Shown in pieces: positions 43,552 through 55,533 of a stretch of DNA of 64,000 bases. Each line of letters begins with the position of its first letter. Positions within the stretch are counted from its first letter, which is position 1. This stretch comes from Solea solea. Lineage: Eukaryota > Chordata > Actinopteri > Pleuronectiformes > Soleidae. The stretch spans positions 26,109,264 through 26,173,263 of the forward strand of contig NC_081146.1 of the NCBI RefSeq assembly GCF_958295425.1, in the 5' to 3' direction. The notes beneath the pieces were generated by a model. The model saw only the letters and a program-made list of their open reading frames with translations, had not been told where the DNA came from and ran no database searches. The position numbers were made by a program, and so were the translations under genes.

Positions 43552-43857
43552 CACACCCTGGACAGATCGGCAGTCCATAGTTTATGAATTTTCTAGATAT
43601 CACAAACGGTCTAGGAGTTACAGTCATGAGAAGAATACGTGCCAAATCTTGTCTGTGTCTGTGAGGACAGGGTGGTAACAGAAGAGTTAATAGAACAATT
43701 CCTGTTGTTTGAAGTCTGGCTGTTTGAGCTACTGACTGTGAGCGCCCCCTGTGCTAACAACCAGCATGAGACAGGCTGGCTTAGTCTTAAATAAACCCTG
43801 AAAAAAAACACATTTCAGCCCCATGACATTAGACACACCTAATAAACTCTATGCCTG

Positions 43858-44216
43858 TTTAAGTCGACCATATCTCAAGAATGTGTTCACTGCTTTATAT
43901 CATTGTTAGACAGACTTTTCCAACAGAAAACTGAAGTTTGTTTAACTTTGTAAACTTTTCACACTCTCACACCAAACCCCATAGAGAAAATCAGTGATTT
44001 TAGTTCACAGGGACACAGGAGCTGCTGGTCCTCTGCTGCCTTGTTTGGTCAAGTTGTGTCACTGAAGTAAATCTGAAGGAAGGATTTCAAATGCTGAATT
44101 CACTAAAATAAGACATTTGAACTTAGTGATGGAGGCAGCAGTGGATCAACAACTCCTGTGTGTGTGATGTTAAAATCACTGATTTTCTCTATGGGGTTTG
44201 GTGTGGAAGAGTGAGC
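43858..44216. mobile_element. Fold-back MITE family A, intergenic copy
   Basis: The left arm contains TTTTCCAACAGAAAACTGAA and AGAGAAAATCAGTGATTTTA, the right arm AAAATCACTGATTTTCTCTA. Loop orientation is as in the 14,139 copy. It lies 300 bp from the Bel/Pao element. Confidence 0.7.
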
Positions 44217-44989
44217 CATTTTCATAGTGACAAACTTATTGAATTTTATCTTTTATGAAAACAGTATTACTGCATGTTGTAGTATGGTATGGTATGCATG
44301 TATAACATTACGTTTGTTTTTCAATTTGCATATGTTAAATACTTTTTTTTTTTACTTCTTCCCTTTCTTTTTTTAAAGTTTCCTTACATATTTGGAAACC
44401 ATCTTGTTGACTGAAACATGTGTGAGCAGAGGAGAAAGCTCCAGGCTATGTTGAGTATCTGATGGGAGTGACCAGCTTCCTGAAACCTCGGCAGTCCTGA
44501 TCCTAATCAGATCATCTGATTGGTTCCCACCTCTGCCAGCTCTCGCTGCTAATGACCGTACATTTAGAAATGTAAACTGTGACCAAAAAAGGCCTCAGAC
44601 CCCGTCTCGTCTCTCTCAGTCTCTCACACATACACACACACACACACACACAGTAGATGTATGATAAACACACCTTCGCTTCTAACCTTCTCCCTGTTTA
44701 TCACAGTAACTGTGCTTATTTATGGAAAACATCTGTGAAACACAGGTTTATACTATAACCTGAGCCTTTTTTGTTGATCAAAACAGCTAAAAAAAAAAGC
44801 TATTCAGTAAATCTTATCAATGCTTATCCTGTCAAATAAAGTTGAGAAGTGTCACAAATAGTTTTTTTTTTTATTAAGTAAAAGATAAACCTGGGACCCT
44901 TTCACCAGCTCTGACTGAGCTAACTTAGCCTGTGACCTGAGATCATTTGCATTTACATCAGAAGTTGAAACTAAATTATTAGTTTATTA

Positions 44990-45190
44990 ATCGATTGCTA
45001 AATTAACAGTCAACTATTTTGATCATCAATTAATTGATTTGTGTTTTCAGATTTTTCAGCTTCTATTTTCAGGTTTATTTGCTTAATGTATTATAGAAAT
45101 CATAAAAACTGAATAATTTGTGGACAAAACAAGACATTTGAAAACGGACCAAACTAGATAAAAATAATGGACAAATGGAAAAGAATATTT
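44990..45190. mobile_element. Decayed hAT-type MITE fragment
   Basis: It carries ATTAATCGATTGCTAAATTA, CAGATTTTTCAGCTTC and GACAAAACAAGACATTTGAA, blocks found in the intact copy at 52,877. The ends are not clear. Confidence 0.45.
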
Positions 45191-45425
45191 GGTAATCGGT
45201 GATCACCAGCTCCGACCTGGCTACCATAGCTAAATTAGCTTAGAAAGCTAATGTGTTGCTAACAATTGTCCTGATCACCAGCTCTGACTTGGCTGCCATA
45301 GCTAAATTAACTTATAAAGCTAATGTGTTGCTAAAATTAATTTAGCTTCATTTAAATAAAGTAACTTAGCTACCTTAGCTTATTTAGCTTGAAAGAGTAG
45401 TGAAGTGTTGCTCATAAATAAAACC
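45190..45425. repeat. Degenerate tandem repeat, about 90-bp unit
   Basis: Two clear and further decayed copies of TCACCAGCTCYGACYTGGCT ... CATAGCTAAATTA ... AAAGCTAATGTGTTGCTA. A related start occurs at about 44903. Confidence 0.65.
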
Positions 45426-48006
45426 TGGTACTTTAGCTACGTTTAGCTAGGATTGCTTTTGAACATTTTGAGAAAGACTGATGCACATTTTTTACACATT
45501 GAGTTTTCTCTCAATTTATGGACAAATCATTGAATGTAGAAAACTTTTTATTACTATATTTCAATGTTGAATTAAAAGTTACTTGCAGACGTGGAGGAGA
45601 CACTAGAGTAGCGTTACTGTGATATGCCAAATATGACATTGATGTGCAGGGAGTGGGAAATCATGACAGCAATTTACAGTAAAGGTTGAGTTCAACAACA
45701 AACATGCACAAACATTTCCAAGTGATAAGTAAATAATTTCTTTCATTGGAGTTCCCATAGCAACAATCGGTTTAATCAACACAAATGTGAAACATTTGCA
45801 AACCTTTCCTCCTGCTCGACATCGACCAGAAGGATTTACTGCTCTGCTGTGGATGTGAACACAATGTGCTGCACCTGAACGCCTCACTGAGACTCCACTG
45901 AATTTAGTGCGGTGGTGATATGAGCTGAAGTAAGGCTCCCAATGAAGATGAAATCAGTGCCAAGCAGCACAGCCATCATTCAGGCTCATAGGAGTATTAT
46001 GCAATCATCCATGGTGAGTTTATGGTCTTAGTACAGAGGGCTGGATAGGAAACAGATGAGCTGCAGATTAAGGGGTGGTGGTGGGGTTTTACAGTGACAG
46101 TCTCAAAGACTGCAATAGATCTCATACACTCACATTAAGCAGAGCTGCACGGTCTGTGGAAGTCCAACCATGACATAAATTCTGAGCAAGTTAAAAATAT
46201 ATATAAAACCTTGTTTGGTTGTAGAGAGCAAACTTTAGTTTGTGTCATTAGCATGACGCCATCACATTGTGGGAGATTTTATGATTTGCTGATTTAGTTG
46301 CTTGATGTCAGAGTTGCATTTGTATAGAAAGTGACGTAGCAGTACTTTTACGTTCAAACGCAACCAGCATGAGTCGCCTGAGAGTGGCGCTAGTGCTAAC
46401 CAACAGCCAACAACAAACATCTTGAATAAAGTGACACACAAATCGCTAACTTTCGGCCCCGCCCTCTCTTTCTTAGCTAGGTCTCGCTGACTCAGGGTCC
46501 GCTATGTATTTCTGATAAAAACAGTTTGATTTTCCCTCCATTTTAAATATTTAAATTTGAGCACCCAAAGCAGAAAATGCTAATCATCACCAGGCACGAC
46601 AACTTTGTAAGTTATATAATTTTACGCAACATTTGCACGGCGTTTGGTGTGAAGACACTAAAGCTTAACTTAAATAAACTTAAAATTTATGAAATTATTA
46701 GCGACGCAGCTACTGAGCTAACACTCCGAGTGGTCAACCCACAGAAGTGAAGCAGATAATTCAGGCCTTTTTTTAATACAATAATTTATAGTCCAAACAA
46801 AGTGGCTAAATGATAAAAGACAAAACATTTGATTATGAATCAGCTCCTGTGCTTTCTTCAACATGCAGAAGTTTTGTCCTGAAGGGACTTCCATACAATC
46901 TGACTGCAACAAAAAACTTTTCTCTGCCAAATTTATCATGTAAATCACGGAGGAAAACACAAGAGTCGACCCCGCACAGTTCAAAGGAATTTAAAGAAGA
47001 AGAAAAAAAAGAACATGTGGTGAAAAGTGGAAACAGCCTGTGTTTTACATTCAGACTCCACACAACATTATGTGAAAAAAAGAAAAAATCTCTTGCAGTA
47101 AATTGAAGACAGAGACTCACGCACACTCATTCTTTTTTTTTTACATTATAACTTATCCTGCAGCAGGATTTGCTGCTTTAATCTGACATTTCAATAGACA
47201 TCTTTAAATTTATGTTCAAAACATAATTGAAACCGTGAGGCCATTTTTTTCTTTTCTTTCTGTCATTTCACAATGGAAATAACAAATAAAACAGCTACAG
47301 AAACTGCAGTATGGGCCTTTAGCTGTAGTAAACGTTTCACACGCTTTCTCTAGTGTGCTTCGGTTTGTCCAAATTCACATTTTAAAAGCTGACATCACAG
47401 AAACACTTAAACTGATTCATACATTATTTAAAGAGTTAAAGATCAATTAAGAAACAGATTAATCATAAAATACCAAAAACAAAATTCATTATTTATACAG
47501 GTGATTCCCAAATACTGGGTCGGGACCCACAGATGTGACACGGGAGGCTATTTTTGGGTCCCCAAACAAATTTGCTGAATTTGCCCAACGTTTATTAAGA
47601 TATATGTTTTAAATAACATGCATAACATGAAGTTTGAATCATTGTCCAAATATCTTGTGGAAATAATTTGTCTGTTTATCAGGTGTCAGATTTGGCTGGA
47701 AATGTGTTGCATTATGAATTTAAGTCGCAAAAAGTCGGGGACAGAACAGCTGAAGTGTGTTATTTAAGGATAAAAACAAGCAAAATGCATTGTGCATCAA
47801 GTATTTCCTTAAGATGAATGAATGAGTCCACACTGAACTATAAAACATTTTGTCTCATGTAAAGTTGAGTGAGCACAGATTAGAGCTGATTAAATCGAAA
47901 ACATTTTTTTAGATCAGTCCCAAAGTAGCTCTGAACTGAACAACAAACACAAATCTGCACAAACACACTTCATGCATTTACTATATTAAAGAAAAACTCA
48001 CAGGTC

Positions 48007-48036
48007 GTCTGCTGCTGCTGCTGCTGCTGCTGCTGA
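48007..48036. repeat. (CTG)n trinucleotide repeat
   Basis: Nine consecutive CTG units (CAG on the minus strand) near 48010, next to a GTGAGT-like minus-strand donor. A coding role (poly-Ser, -Gln or -Ala depending on frame) is possible but not shown. Confidence 0.85.
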
Positions 48037-48509
48037 GTGTCCAAAGTCTCTGCAGACACAGAGCACATGTAGGGAGGTGCAGGGCTTGTTGCAGCAGGAA
48101 ACACCCCCCAGATAACAAACCACCAGCCGTCCAGCAGGCAGGATCTGAATCAGAGACAGCAGAGGACAATTCTGAGAAACCCCAGCTAAATCTGAATCTC
48201 AAGCGTTTCATCAGTCACACAAATTTGTGAATATTTGTGTGACAATTTCTGGTCCATTGAGCTGTCGCTCCAAAACTCAGTAGCCAATCAGCAGGCAGCT
48301 TCCTCAGGCCCGTCCACAAACAAAAGACCACGGCGTAAAGAACAAATGTACTTTCAAACAATAAAATACAATATTTTTGAATTATTAAATCGATATTTTA
48401 TTTGCTTCTTAAAAAGTGTTGTTTGAAAATATTGACACAATTCTAATTCCATACCATTTTGGCCCCTGGCTTTCGTGCTCGCGTCCTGTTTCTTTTTGAT
48501 GCCTTGTTT

Positions 48510-48690
48510 TGTTTTCAATGTCTTGTTTTTGTCCACAAACCAAAAATGATTGAGTTTTAATGATTTCTTTGTCATATGGAGCAAAGTAAACCAGACAATA
48601 TTCACATTTAAGAAGCTGAAAAATCACACTCAAACAGACTAATGGATTATCAAAATAGCTGCCAATTACTCATTGATTAGTTGCTCTCAG
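48510..48690. mobile_element. hAT-type MITE 3' fragment
   Basis: It has GTCTTGTTTTTGTCCACAAA, GGAGCAAAGTAAACCAGACA, the ATTTAAGAAGCTGAAAAATC block, then GGATTATCAAAATAGCTGCC. It corresponds to the right half of the family. Confidence 0.6.
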
Positions 48691-48849
48691 AGGGTTCAGA
48701 TATAAAACAACTCAGATTAAAACATAACCATATTTGTGATGTGTTCATCACTCATGCTGTAATCACTGTGAAATTCTATTAAATCTGGCGAGTTTTGTAT
48801 GATCCTGTTAAAACTGCCTCTAGAGAAGATAAAGCAGATGCTTGAGCTG

Positions 48850-48873
48850 TGTGTGTGTGTGTGTGTGTGTGTG
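48850..48873. repeat. (GT)n microsatellite
   Basis: Twelve GT units in intergenic DNA. Confidence 0.9.
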
Positions 48874-49335
48874 CTTACATTTGTTACCTCTTTTCTGTCA
48901 TAAACACTGACCTCGTCAGGACCAGTCGTCCTCATGGAGACCAGAACTTGGTCTTGATGAGGCAGGAAATTTAGGACTAATATTTGAATTGTGGTTATGG
49001 TTGAGGTGAGTGATAAGGCTTTGTTTTGTCTGTTTAAATGTAAACGTAAGTCCTGAGAAGACTAGCTGCACAAACCTGTCTGCGTGTGTTCATGTTGTTG
49101 GAACCTAAATCTGTTTAAACGGTCACATTATGGACACTTGTCTTCTGTATGGGGGACAAAAATTAACTCCCCCATAACAAATTCTTACATTTTATGGTGA
49201 AAACATGTTGTATGGTTAGGATGAGGTTAGGGTTAGGATCAGGGTTAGACCAGCAGTCATTATGGTTAGGGTTAAAATAAGTCTCCAGGAAGTGAATGTA
49301 AGTCAAAGTAATGTCCTCTGAAGTCATGGAAACAG

Positions 49336-49338
<3 letters not shown>

Positions 49339-49401
<63 letters not shown>
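49339..49401. repeat. (GT)n microsatellite, longest in the window
   Basis: About 31 uninterrupted GT units, likely highly polymorphic. The plus-strand frame through it (Cys-Val repeats) is an artefact. Confidence 0.92.
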
Positions 49402-49402
<1 letters not shown>

Positions 49403-50514
49403 TCTATATATTTGTTTTGGCCGGGTATCTGGAGGAGGAAAGATGATGTGATAGATTTCTGTAGATGTGAATGTACTGTATTGTTCTGTGATTTGGCCAT
49501 AGGAGAGGGAACATGTGTGTACTGTGTGTGTGTGCGAAATAAAATATAATCAACTGTGCTATTACATAATTACAAATCAAAATACTGACTGACTATACAT
49601 GTGGTCGAATTCTGCTTCAAACAAAAATAATTAAATTCAAAAAATTAAAAAATATATCAATATATTTGTTGTGTCTGTATACCTTTTTAATATTCTGTAC
49701 AGTATTTTATTGTCTGTTATTATTGTCTACACTTTGTTTCAGCTGTAGTTGTTTTTAAACTGCTTTATAGATTTAGATTTGAAATCGGATATTTATTGCC
49801 AAGCAATATGAGAATGTAGAATAACATTTTACTTAAAATCCTCGAACCTGTCGCCAATCGTTGCGTCAGGAAGTCGTCGCACATGTGCATGTACATGGTT
49901 TCCGGTACAAACCAGTAAAATCAGTTCAGACCCAAGTTCACATTCTAAGGGATACTTAAGAGAACACAGACTCTTCTGTGTGAACACTTTATGGACATTG
50001 GACATCTCCCAGCTGGTCCTGACTGAGCCTCGGCTCTAAAAGTCAACATGTAGGGAGTGAAGCTTGTGAGAGTCTTGATCTGGTAATAAAGACATCAGTG
50101 CTAACAGCGACATCATATCAGGACTCACAGTCACCTCAGACTCAGTTAGAGAACATTTACAGTGAACGCCAGGTTCTCCCTGAACGCCAAGAGGCCCAGA
50201 GCCAACAGCTGTGTGTGTGTGTGTGTGTACAGTATATGCAGCAGGACACACTCAGAGGTTTAACATGTTGCATCATAAGTGGATCATACCCTGCAAGGCT
50301 GTCAGCTCCATCGTCTGCTTCTCATCACAGTTTTTCAGTTTTAGTTAAAAAAAACTAAAAAAAAGAAGTATAGTCTTTTAACAAATTCATTTAGGTCAGT
50401 AAATATTGGAGATTGTTGTTGGGCAGAAACCTTTAATCTCCATATTTCAACTTTTCAAAGGTTTTTTTCATGAATTGATGTCGACTTCATCAAACAAGAG
50501 GGTCACACATCAGT

Positions 50515-50655
50515 TGTGAAAAGTAAATTTCTTCCGTGGTGGTGCACCGCTTCCCAGGGGCACGGACATATGCCCTCGCTGTGGCTTCTCCCGCCCGCCG
50601 GGCTGCCCCCCTCACCGGGGGTTGTCCGTCTTGAAACACGGACCAAGGAATTTTT
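50515..50655 (-). pseudogene. Decayed 28S rRNA-derived fragment
   Basis: CTTGAAACACGGACCAAGGA (50630-50649) is a deeply conserved 28S rRNA segment, and the preceding GC-rich stretch with CCGTGGTGGTGCACCGC resembles the variable region just before it in fish 28S rRNA. The sequence reads in the plus direction of the window. After the conserved block it diverges at once into AT-rich DNA. It cannot be a functional rRNA gene. The strand field follows no transcription evidence. Confidence 0.6.
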
Positions 50656-50897
50656 AGGTTTTAATTGACAGATTAACGCACAATAAGCAGAAACGTCTGA
50701 CAAACCACACACTAAGATTTACGTCAACGAAAACTCACACACGTCTCGTCATGTTTTTGTCATCAAAGATCCACGTTCATCTAGTCACCATCTCGTTATC
50801 GTCATGAAAAAAAAGGGGCGTCGAAATAATTAATAAATAATTTCATCATCGTCATTGTTGATGAAAACAACACTGGATTAAAGCATTAAAAGTGAAG

Positions 50898-51165
50898 TCA
50901 TGGCTCCTCCCCATACATTAAGGGAGGAGCCTGCTCCACCAGGGGGGCATTTAAACTGAAACCACAGTTCGTCTCCGCAGCTTTAAACTTGAGTTTGGTG
51001 ATCGGTTTCAGCTCAAACTGGGAGAATTCTTTATCACACTGGAATAAACAGGCAGCCAGGTGACCTCTGACCTCTGCGGAAGCTGTTAGTCTTAGCAGCG
51101 TCTCTGCTGTGGAATCATAAAAATGCGTTTTGCCTGCCAGTGTCGAAGCTGAGCTGGCACCATCA
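50898..51165 (-). CDS. Possible terminal exon of the unidentified minus-strand gene
   Basis: An open frame after a GAGTCCAG acceptor-like site encodes about 88 residues (DDGASSASTLAGKTHFYDST to LMYGEEP) and ends in TGA. The composition looks coding: acidic and aromatic residues are mixed and there is no low complexity. No known domain is recognised. Without a joined upstream exon it remains a hypothesis. Confidence 0.3.
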
Positions 51166-51735
51166 TCTGGACTCAATCATACATGGACTCTTTCAGAGGA
51201 TTCTGGAACCCAGAATATCAGTGTGTTTAAAGAGGAGCGCCTTCTTTTGGCGCTTTTCCATTATATACTTCGAGCTCTGACTCCCATTAAGTTCCTGCTA
51301 TGATGATGTTCAGCCGAGACGATACAATGCATGACGTCTACAGTGATGGTCACCGATTGGTCAGAGAGTGTCGTCACTGAAGAGTCATGAGTCAAAGCAA
51401 CAATGTCCAACTGTAGATCAAAGTTAAAAAGACTTAAAAATCCTGAAAACATGCGTTCATCTCCAACATTTAGCAAAGCAAATGTATAAAATATCAATAT
51501 TGAACAGGGGATTTAGAGACAGCACTGCAGAAAGCCGGCCATCGTCACCACGTTCACTGGTATTCAGTTCAGTGACTGAAGGACTGAACCATTCTGTCAA
51601 CCAATCTTTTTAATTCACTGACTCTAATGACTCAGTACTATCACTAATGGAAAAGGAAACTGAGTCGAGCCGTGCCATGACTGTGCAGTAGAAAAAGTGT
51701 AGCAAAAAGTCTAAAGACTCATGAAAACAACGTAC

Positions 51736-51852
51736 CTTCCTCCTGACGCCACACAATGGATGACAGAGAAAGTGGGGTCGTGTCCACCTAGTGGCCACGG
51801 TCTGGTGCTGCAGGTCATGTGACATGGCTGAGTCTCCAGTAGTTTTTCCAGC
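51736..51852 (-). CDS. Tentative second coding exon of the unidentified minus-strand gene
   Basis: Between a CTGTG/CACAG acceptor and a GTACGT donor, 117 nt continue the phase-2 frame of the 53874-53950 exon as RLEKLLETQPCHMTCSTRPW and PLGGHDPTFSVIHCVASGGR without a stop. A further minus-strand open stretch at 50898-51170 (THFYDSTAETLLRLTA ... FELKPITKLKFKAAETNCGF, stop TGA) looks protein-like and could be the last exon, but its phase does not join directly, so a linking exon would be missing. Confidence 0.3.
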
Positions 51853-51995
51853 CTGTGCACGATCACAGACACAGATTCACACATGATTCTTTGTATAAGT
51901 CGACCAATGTTGTTTTTTAGAGGTCGATATCAACAGTAAATTAAATTTGTACTTGATGGAAAGTCTTTAAACAGTAAGGTAACAGTAGCCTAAAT

Positions 51996-52308
51996 ATAGA
52001 TGGGCTGCAACGATTACTCCATCGATTATTAAGCGACAACAATTCTGATCGACCGATTTGAAAGCTTTTTTTTAATAATTAAAACAAGTTTCTGTAATTT
52101 TTCAGATTCTTAAATGTGAATATTTTCTGGTTCCTTTGCTCCATATAATTAAGAACTAATTAAACTTTAATAATTTTGGTTTGTGGACAAAAACAAGACA
52201 TTTGAGAACATCATTATTTACAGGTTTGGCACATGTTGAAACATTTTTCAACATTTTCTGACATTTAAGGGCCAAATTAATTGAGAACTTTAGTTGGTTG
52301 CAGCCCTA
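51996..52308. mobile_element. hAT-type MITE, related copy
   Basis: Bounded by GGGCTGCAACGATTA and GGTTGCAGCCCTA. The inside carries CTTAAATGTGAATATTTTCTGG and shares blocks with the 52,877 copy in the opposite internal order. No convincing target duplication was seen. Confidence 0.65.
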
Positions 52309-52876
52309 AAATAAAGTAAGATCTGCACCCACACCTCCAGTCACAACACTTCTCCTCAGGTACTGTGTCGCCACCTTGCAGCAGAAGGAGAGAACTGCTG
52401 CTTCTGCCTTTCCATGTCATTATTCTAACTTCTACTGGGTATAACGCTCCTCTGATCAGCTTAATCTAACATAAACATTAATGAATATAACCAGTAAAGG
52501 ATAAACAAAAATACCCATTTGCCATCTCTGAAAATCTGTTCTATTAAACAAATGACACAATTTCAGCTTCATTTTAAAAGTTTAAGGGGCTGTTAGGATG
52601 GACGTTCAAATGTTTACAGAGGTTTCTTCTGTCAAAATAAGGCAAAGAACTTATTCTTAAAATACGGTAGACTTAAACTACCATAGACTGATCCATTTTT
52701 AATCGGTTACTACATTTTTGAGTGCTTTCTTTAATGATTTAAGCAAGTTTTCTGCCTTTTAAATGTGAATATTTTCTGGTTTCTTTGCTTCATTTATAAA
52801 TAATAATCATCATTTGTGGACAAAATAAGACATTTGAAAACATAATTTAAATTTTCTGAGATGTTGAGGACCAAAC

Positions 52877-53229
52877 TAGAGCTGCAACTAACGATTATTT
52901 TCATAATCTGTCGATTATTTTCTCGATTAATCGATGAATCGTTTGGTCCATAAAATATCAGAAAACCTTAAAAAATGTTGATCGGTGTTTGTCAAACCTG
53001 GAAATGATGATGTTCTCAAATGTCTTGTTTTGTCCACAAACCAAAATGATTGACTTTTAATGATTAATTTGTTATCCAGAGCAAAGAAATTAAGAATATA
53101 TTCATATTTAAGAAGCTTAAACAATCAGAAATCTTGTTTTAATCATGAAAAAAGCTTCAAACCGATTAATCAATTATCAAAATAGTTGTCGATTAATTTA
53201 GTAATCGATTAATAATCGATTCAGCTCTA
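52877..53229. mobile_element. hAT-type MITE, complete copy (353 bp, perfect 8-bp TSD)
   Basis: The ends TAGAGCTGCAAC and GATTCAGCTCTA are imperfect inverted repeats, and GACCAAAC flanks both sides (52869-52876, 53230-53237). Internal stretches are rich in ATCGATTAAT and contain the ATTTAAGAAGCT block also found elsewhere in the window. There is no coding capacity. Confidence 0.85.
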
Positions 53230-53873
53230 GACCAAACAGCCTTTTAATCAAGAAAAAAATTGCCAGATTAACAGATTACAAAATATTTGTGAATTGCAGC
53301 AGCCCTAAATGTCTTTAGTTAGTTGAAAATGTGTCTTCTCCTCTGGATTTTCACATTCTATTTCCTGAATGGTAATCAAATATCCCTCCTTTCTTGTTAA
53401 TCCTTTCCCAATCCTAACCCAAGTGTCAATCCCATAATCATTTGGTCCATAAAATGTGGAGGGAAAATGAGTGTTTTCACATGGCTTTGTTCTCAACTGT
53501 CTTGTTTTGTTAAAACGAACCAAAAACGAATCAGTTTGACAGATTTATACTGAGCAAAAACACTAAAAAAAGTAGAAAACTATTTGATTAATAATTGATT
53601 AACTGCTTAATCATTTCGGTCCTAATCAGACATGTTGTTTATTCGTTGATCAAATAAACTGATTCTGATCATTTAAAAATGAGTGCTTCAGATTGATTTA
53701 AGTGGTGGCCATGTTGTTGACAGCAGTTACAGGTGATTTAATTTAGTTGAGCGGCTCTGTTTTGGACTTTTTTTTAAACCAAACGTATAAAGGATAATCT
53801 TATAAGTTTTTTTTTTGTATTTTCTTGACAAAACAAATAAATATAACTCGTGTGAAAACACAGCTTGTCTTAC

Positions 53874-53950
53874 CTTTGAGTGTTAGCTTGCGTGTCCAAC
53901 TTCAATTTAAATCTTTTCAAGCCGAACGTCTTTTTCTTCTTCACCGCCAT
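53874..53950 (-). CDS. Tentative first coding exon of an unidentified gene
   Basis: An ATG in the context AAAATGGCGGTG (53950) opens MAVKKKKTFGLKRFKLKLDT, a strongly basic N-terminus, and runs 77 nt to CAAAG before a consensus donor GTAAGA (53873-53868). An ATG inside an AAnATGGCGG motif is common in housekeeping promoters bound by YY1. The exon lies only 1.6 kb from the plus-strand RNase P subunit gene, so a shared or bidirectional promoter is possible. I do not recognise the protein. The downstream exon at 51736-51852 joins in phase. Confidence 0.4.
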
Positions 53951-54229
53951 TTTCTCCGAGAGAGGCTTCACTGCTGCCCCCTGTTGCTGGTGGAGGGAAA
54001 CACTCGCTAATAAAAACGTGTTTAAAACACTTCAAACCACCGAAATATGTAACTTTGACTTCCCGAACAGTCAAATAAAGGTTAAATAAACCGAAAACAG
54101 GAACTCTCTGCGGATTCTATTCCCGTTTCACGCGCTGATTCCGCTCTTCAGGAACTACAGAAAGGCGCGTCACTTTGCGACAGTCGTCGCCGACGTACGG
54201 CAACGTAAAGTGCGGCAGATAAGGTAAAC

Positions 54230-55533
54230 ATGTGGAGTGTTAAGTAGCAGAAATCAAACAGTCTGGTAAGATTATATGACCTTTAAATATAATAATTGTG
54301 TTGATGATATTCTGCGACGTCATAGTGGGGGTTTCCGTAAACATGAACTACGCGGTAATTCCGTAGCATAGTCACACTTGCTCACAGCTATAAATAAAAT
54401 TCGGTGTGGATTCATGTCGTTTAATAAAAAAGTCGCAGTTAAAGTAGATCAGTGACGTTCGTTCAGTGTCGCTCTCGTGTCGGAATAAAGTGTGTTGAGC
54501 CAGAAAACCGCCACATAACGGGCAAGAACCAAAACCCGTTGAAAAACGTAGAAAATGTAACATTTATATTGTCTCGTGTAAAATTGCAGTCGTGTCAAGA
54601 CATTGCAGTACATGTTTATGAATCAGTCCGATGCCTTATCGAATTCGGCATACATCCACTCCACCACACATCATCGTTTTGGGGGTTAAGGGCAGGGGAT
54701 GCTGTTCATTAAGGAAAACAAAAATGACAGTATCGTGTATCTAGTGTATCGAAACAAGGTTAAAGCTCAAGAGTTCTCTAGAGATGTTTTAAAAGGACTA
54801 CTAGTCTCCTTAAAGCATACGTGGTAATTCGGCTGTAACTACTTTGCTACAGTTGCAGTCATTGTTTGTGGTTTAGTGTGCAGGTAAGTGCTGATCTAAT
54901 ATCATCATATTATTATCATCTATAATATCCCTATGCAAAAGGATGTAGGTCAGGAATGTGTTCTCCTGGTTCTGCCTCTGCTTCTAAACCACTGACCCAG
55001 TTCAGCGCCAGATCTGGACCTGAATCAGACACTGCTAATCCAACAGCAACATGACTTTGAAGACATTTTTGAAACTCGACATTTATCCTGTCCTGTCACC
55101 TTGTTCCTTCTCCCTGCACCAAAGTCCAGAAAAGTCAATCTAACAGTGAGATAAAGACGTGAAAGTATTCTTAAGATAAGCAGGCATAGGTTTTATAAGG
55201 TGAGCCTTTTGTTATGGGGCTGAAATTAGTTTTTTCTTCATGGTTTATTAAGAGTAAGTGTGCCTGTCCTCTGCTGGTTTACTTGCAATATCTTCAATGT
55301 CATTCCACGAGCCTTTTGTAAAGTAGATCAAATCTTTTTTCTCTCCTTGCCTCCTCCATGTTTCAACTCAATCCGGTTCTTGGCACAGTCAGGGGTGTTT
55401 TAGATTATGAAGATGAAGATTATGGCCCTGATATGAAACTCTGGTCAATTAGTATTAATCTCAGAAACATCTGTGTTGATTTTTTTGAATCTCATCAGAA
55501 CTAATTGTGATGTGTACATGCTGTCGTCTGTAG
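54230..55533. other. Gap upstream of the RNase P subunit coding region, probable 5' UTR intron
   Basis: A TCTGTAG acceptor at 55527-55533 abuts the start codon, so transcription probably starts further left. CpG-containing sequence at about 54115-54220 and 54440-54540 is the best promoter candidate. The fold-back fragment at 55135-55220 is included. Confidence 0.45.
55135..55220. mobile_element. Fold-back MITE family A, outer right-end fragment
   Basis: TAACAGTGAGATAAAGACGT, then TTCTTAAGATAAGCAGGCAT and GGTGAGCCTTTTGTTA match the outermost right end of the 62,020 copy. It lies 300 bp upstream of the RNase P subunit coding region. Confidence 0.5.

Larger units (their letters stand above)
44217..50514. 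other. Intergenic DNA right of the Bel/Pao element
   Basis: AT-rich, with CA microsatellites, decayed MITEs and the CTG repeat. At 47505-47570 ATTCCCAAATACTGGGTCGG resembles a widespread fish repeat. The minus-strand stretch 47990-48180 beside the CTG run could be an exon but could not be joined to anything. Confidence 0.45.

Noticed and set aside
47990..48180. Minus-strand exon beside the CTG repeat
   Set aside because: A donor-like GTGAGT follows, but no acceptor and frame could be matched to any neighbouring exon, and three frames look equally plausible.
49343..49549. Cys-Val repeat frames over GT microsatellites (also at 5458 and 6449)
   Set aside because: They are translations of dinucleotide repeats with no flanking coding sequence or splice context.
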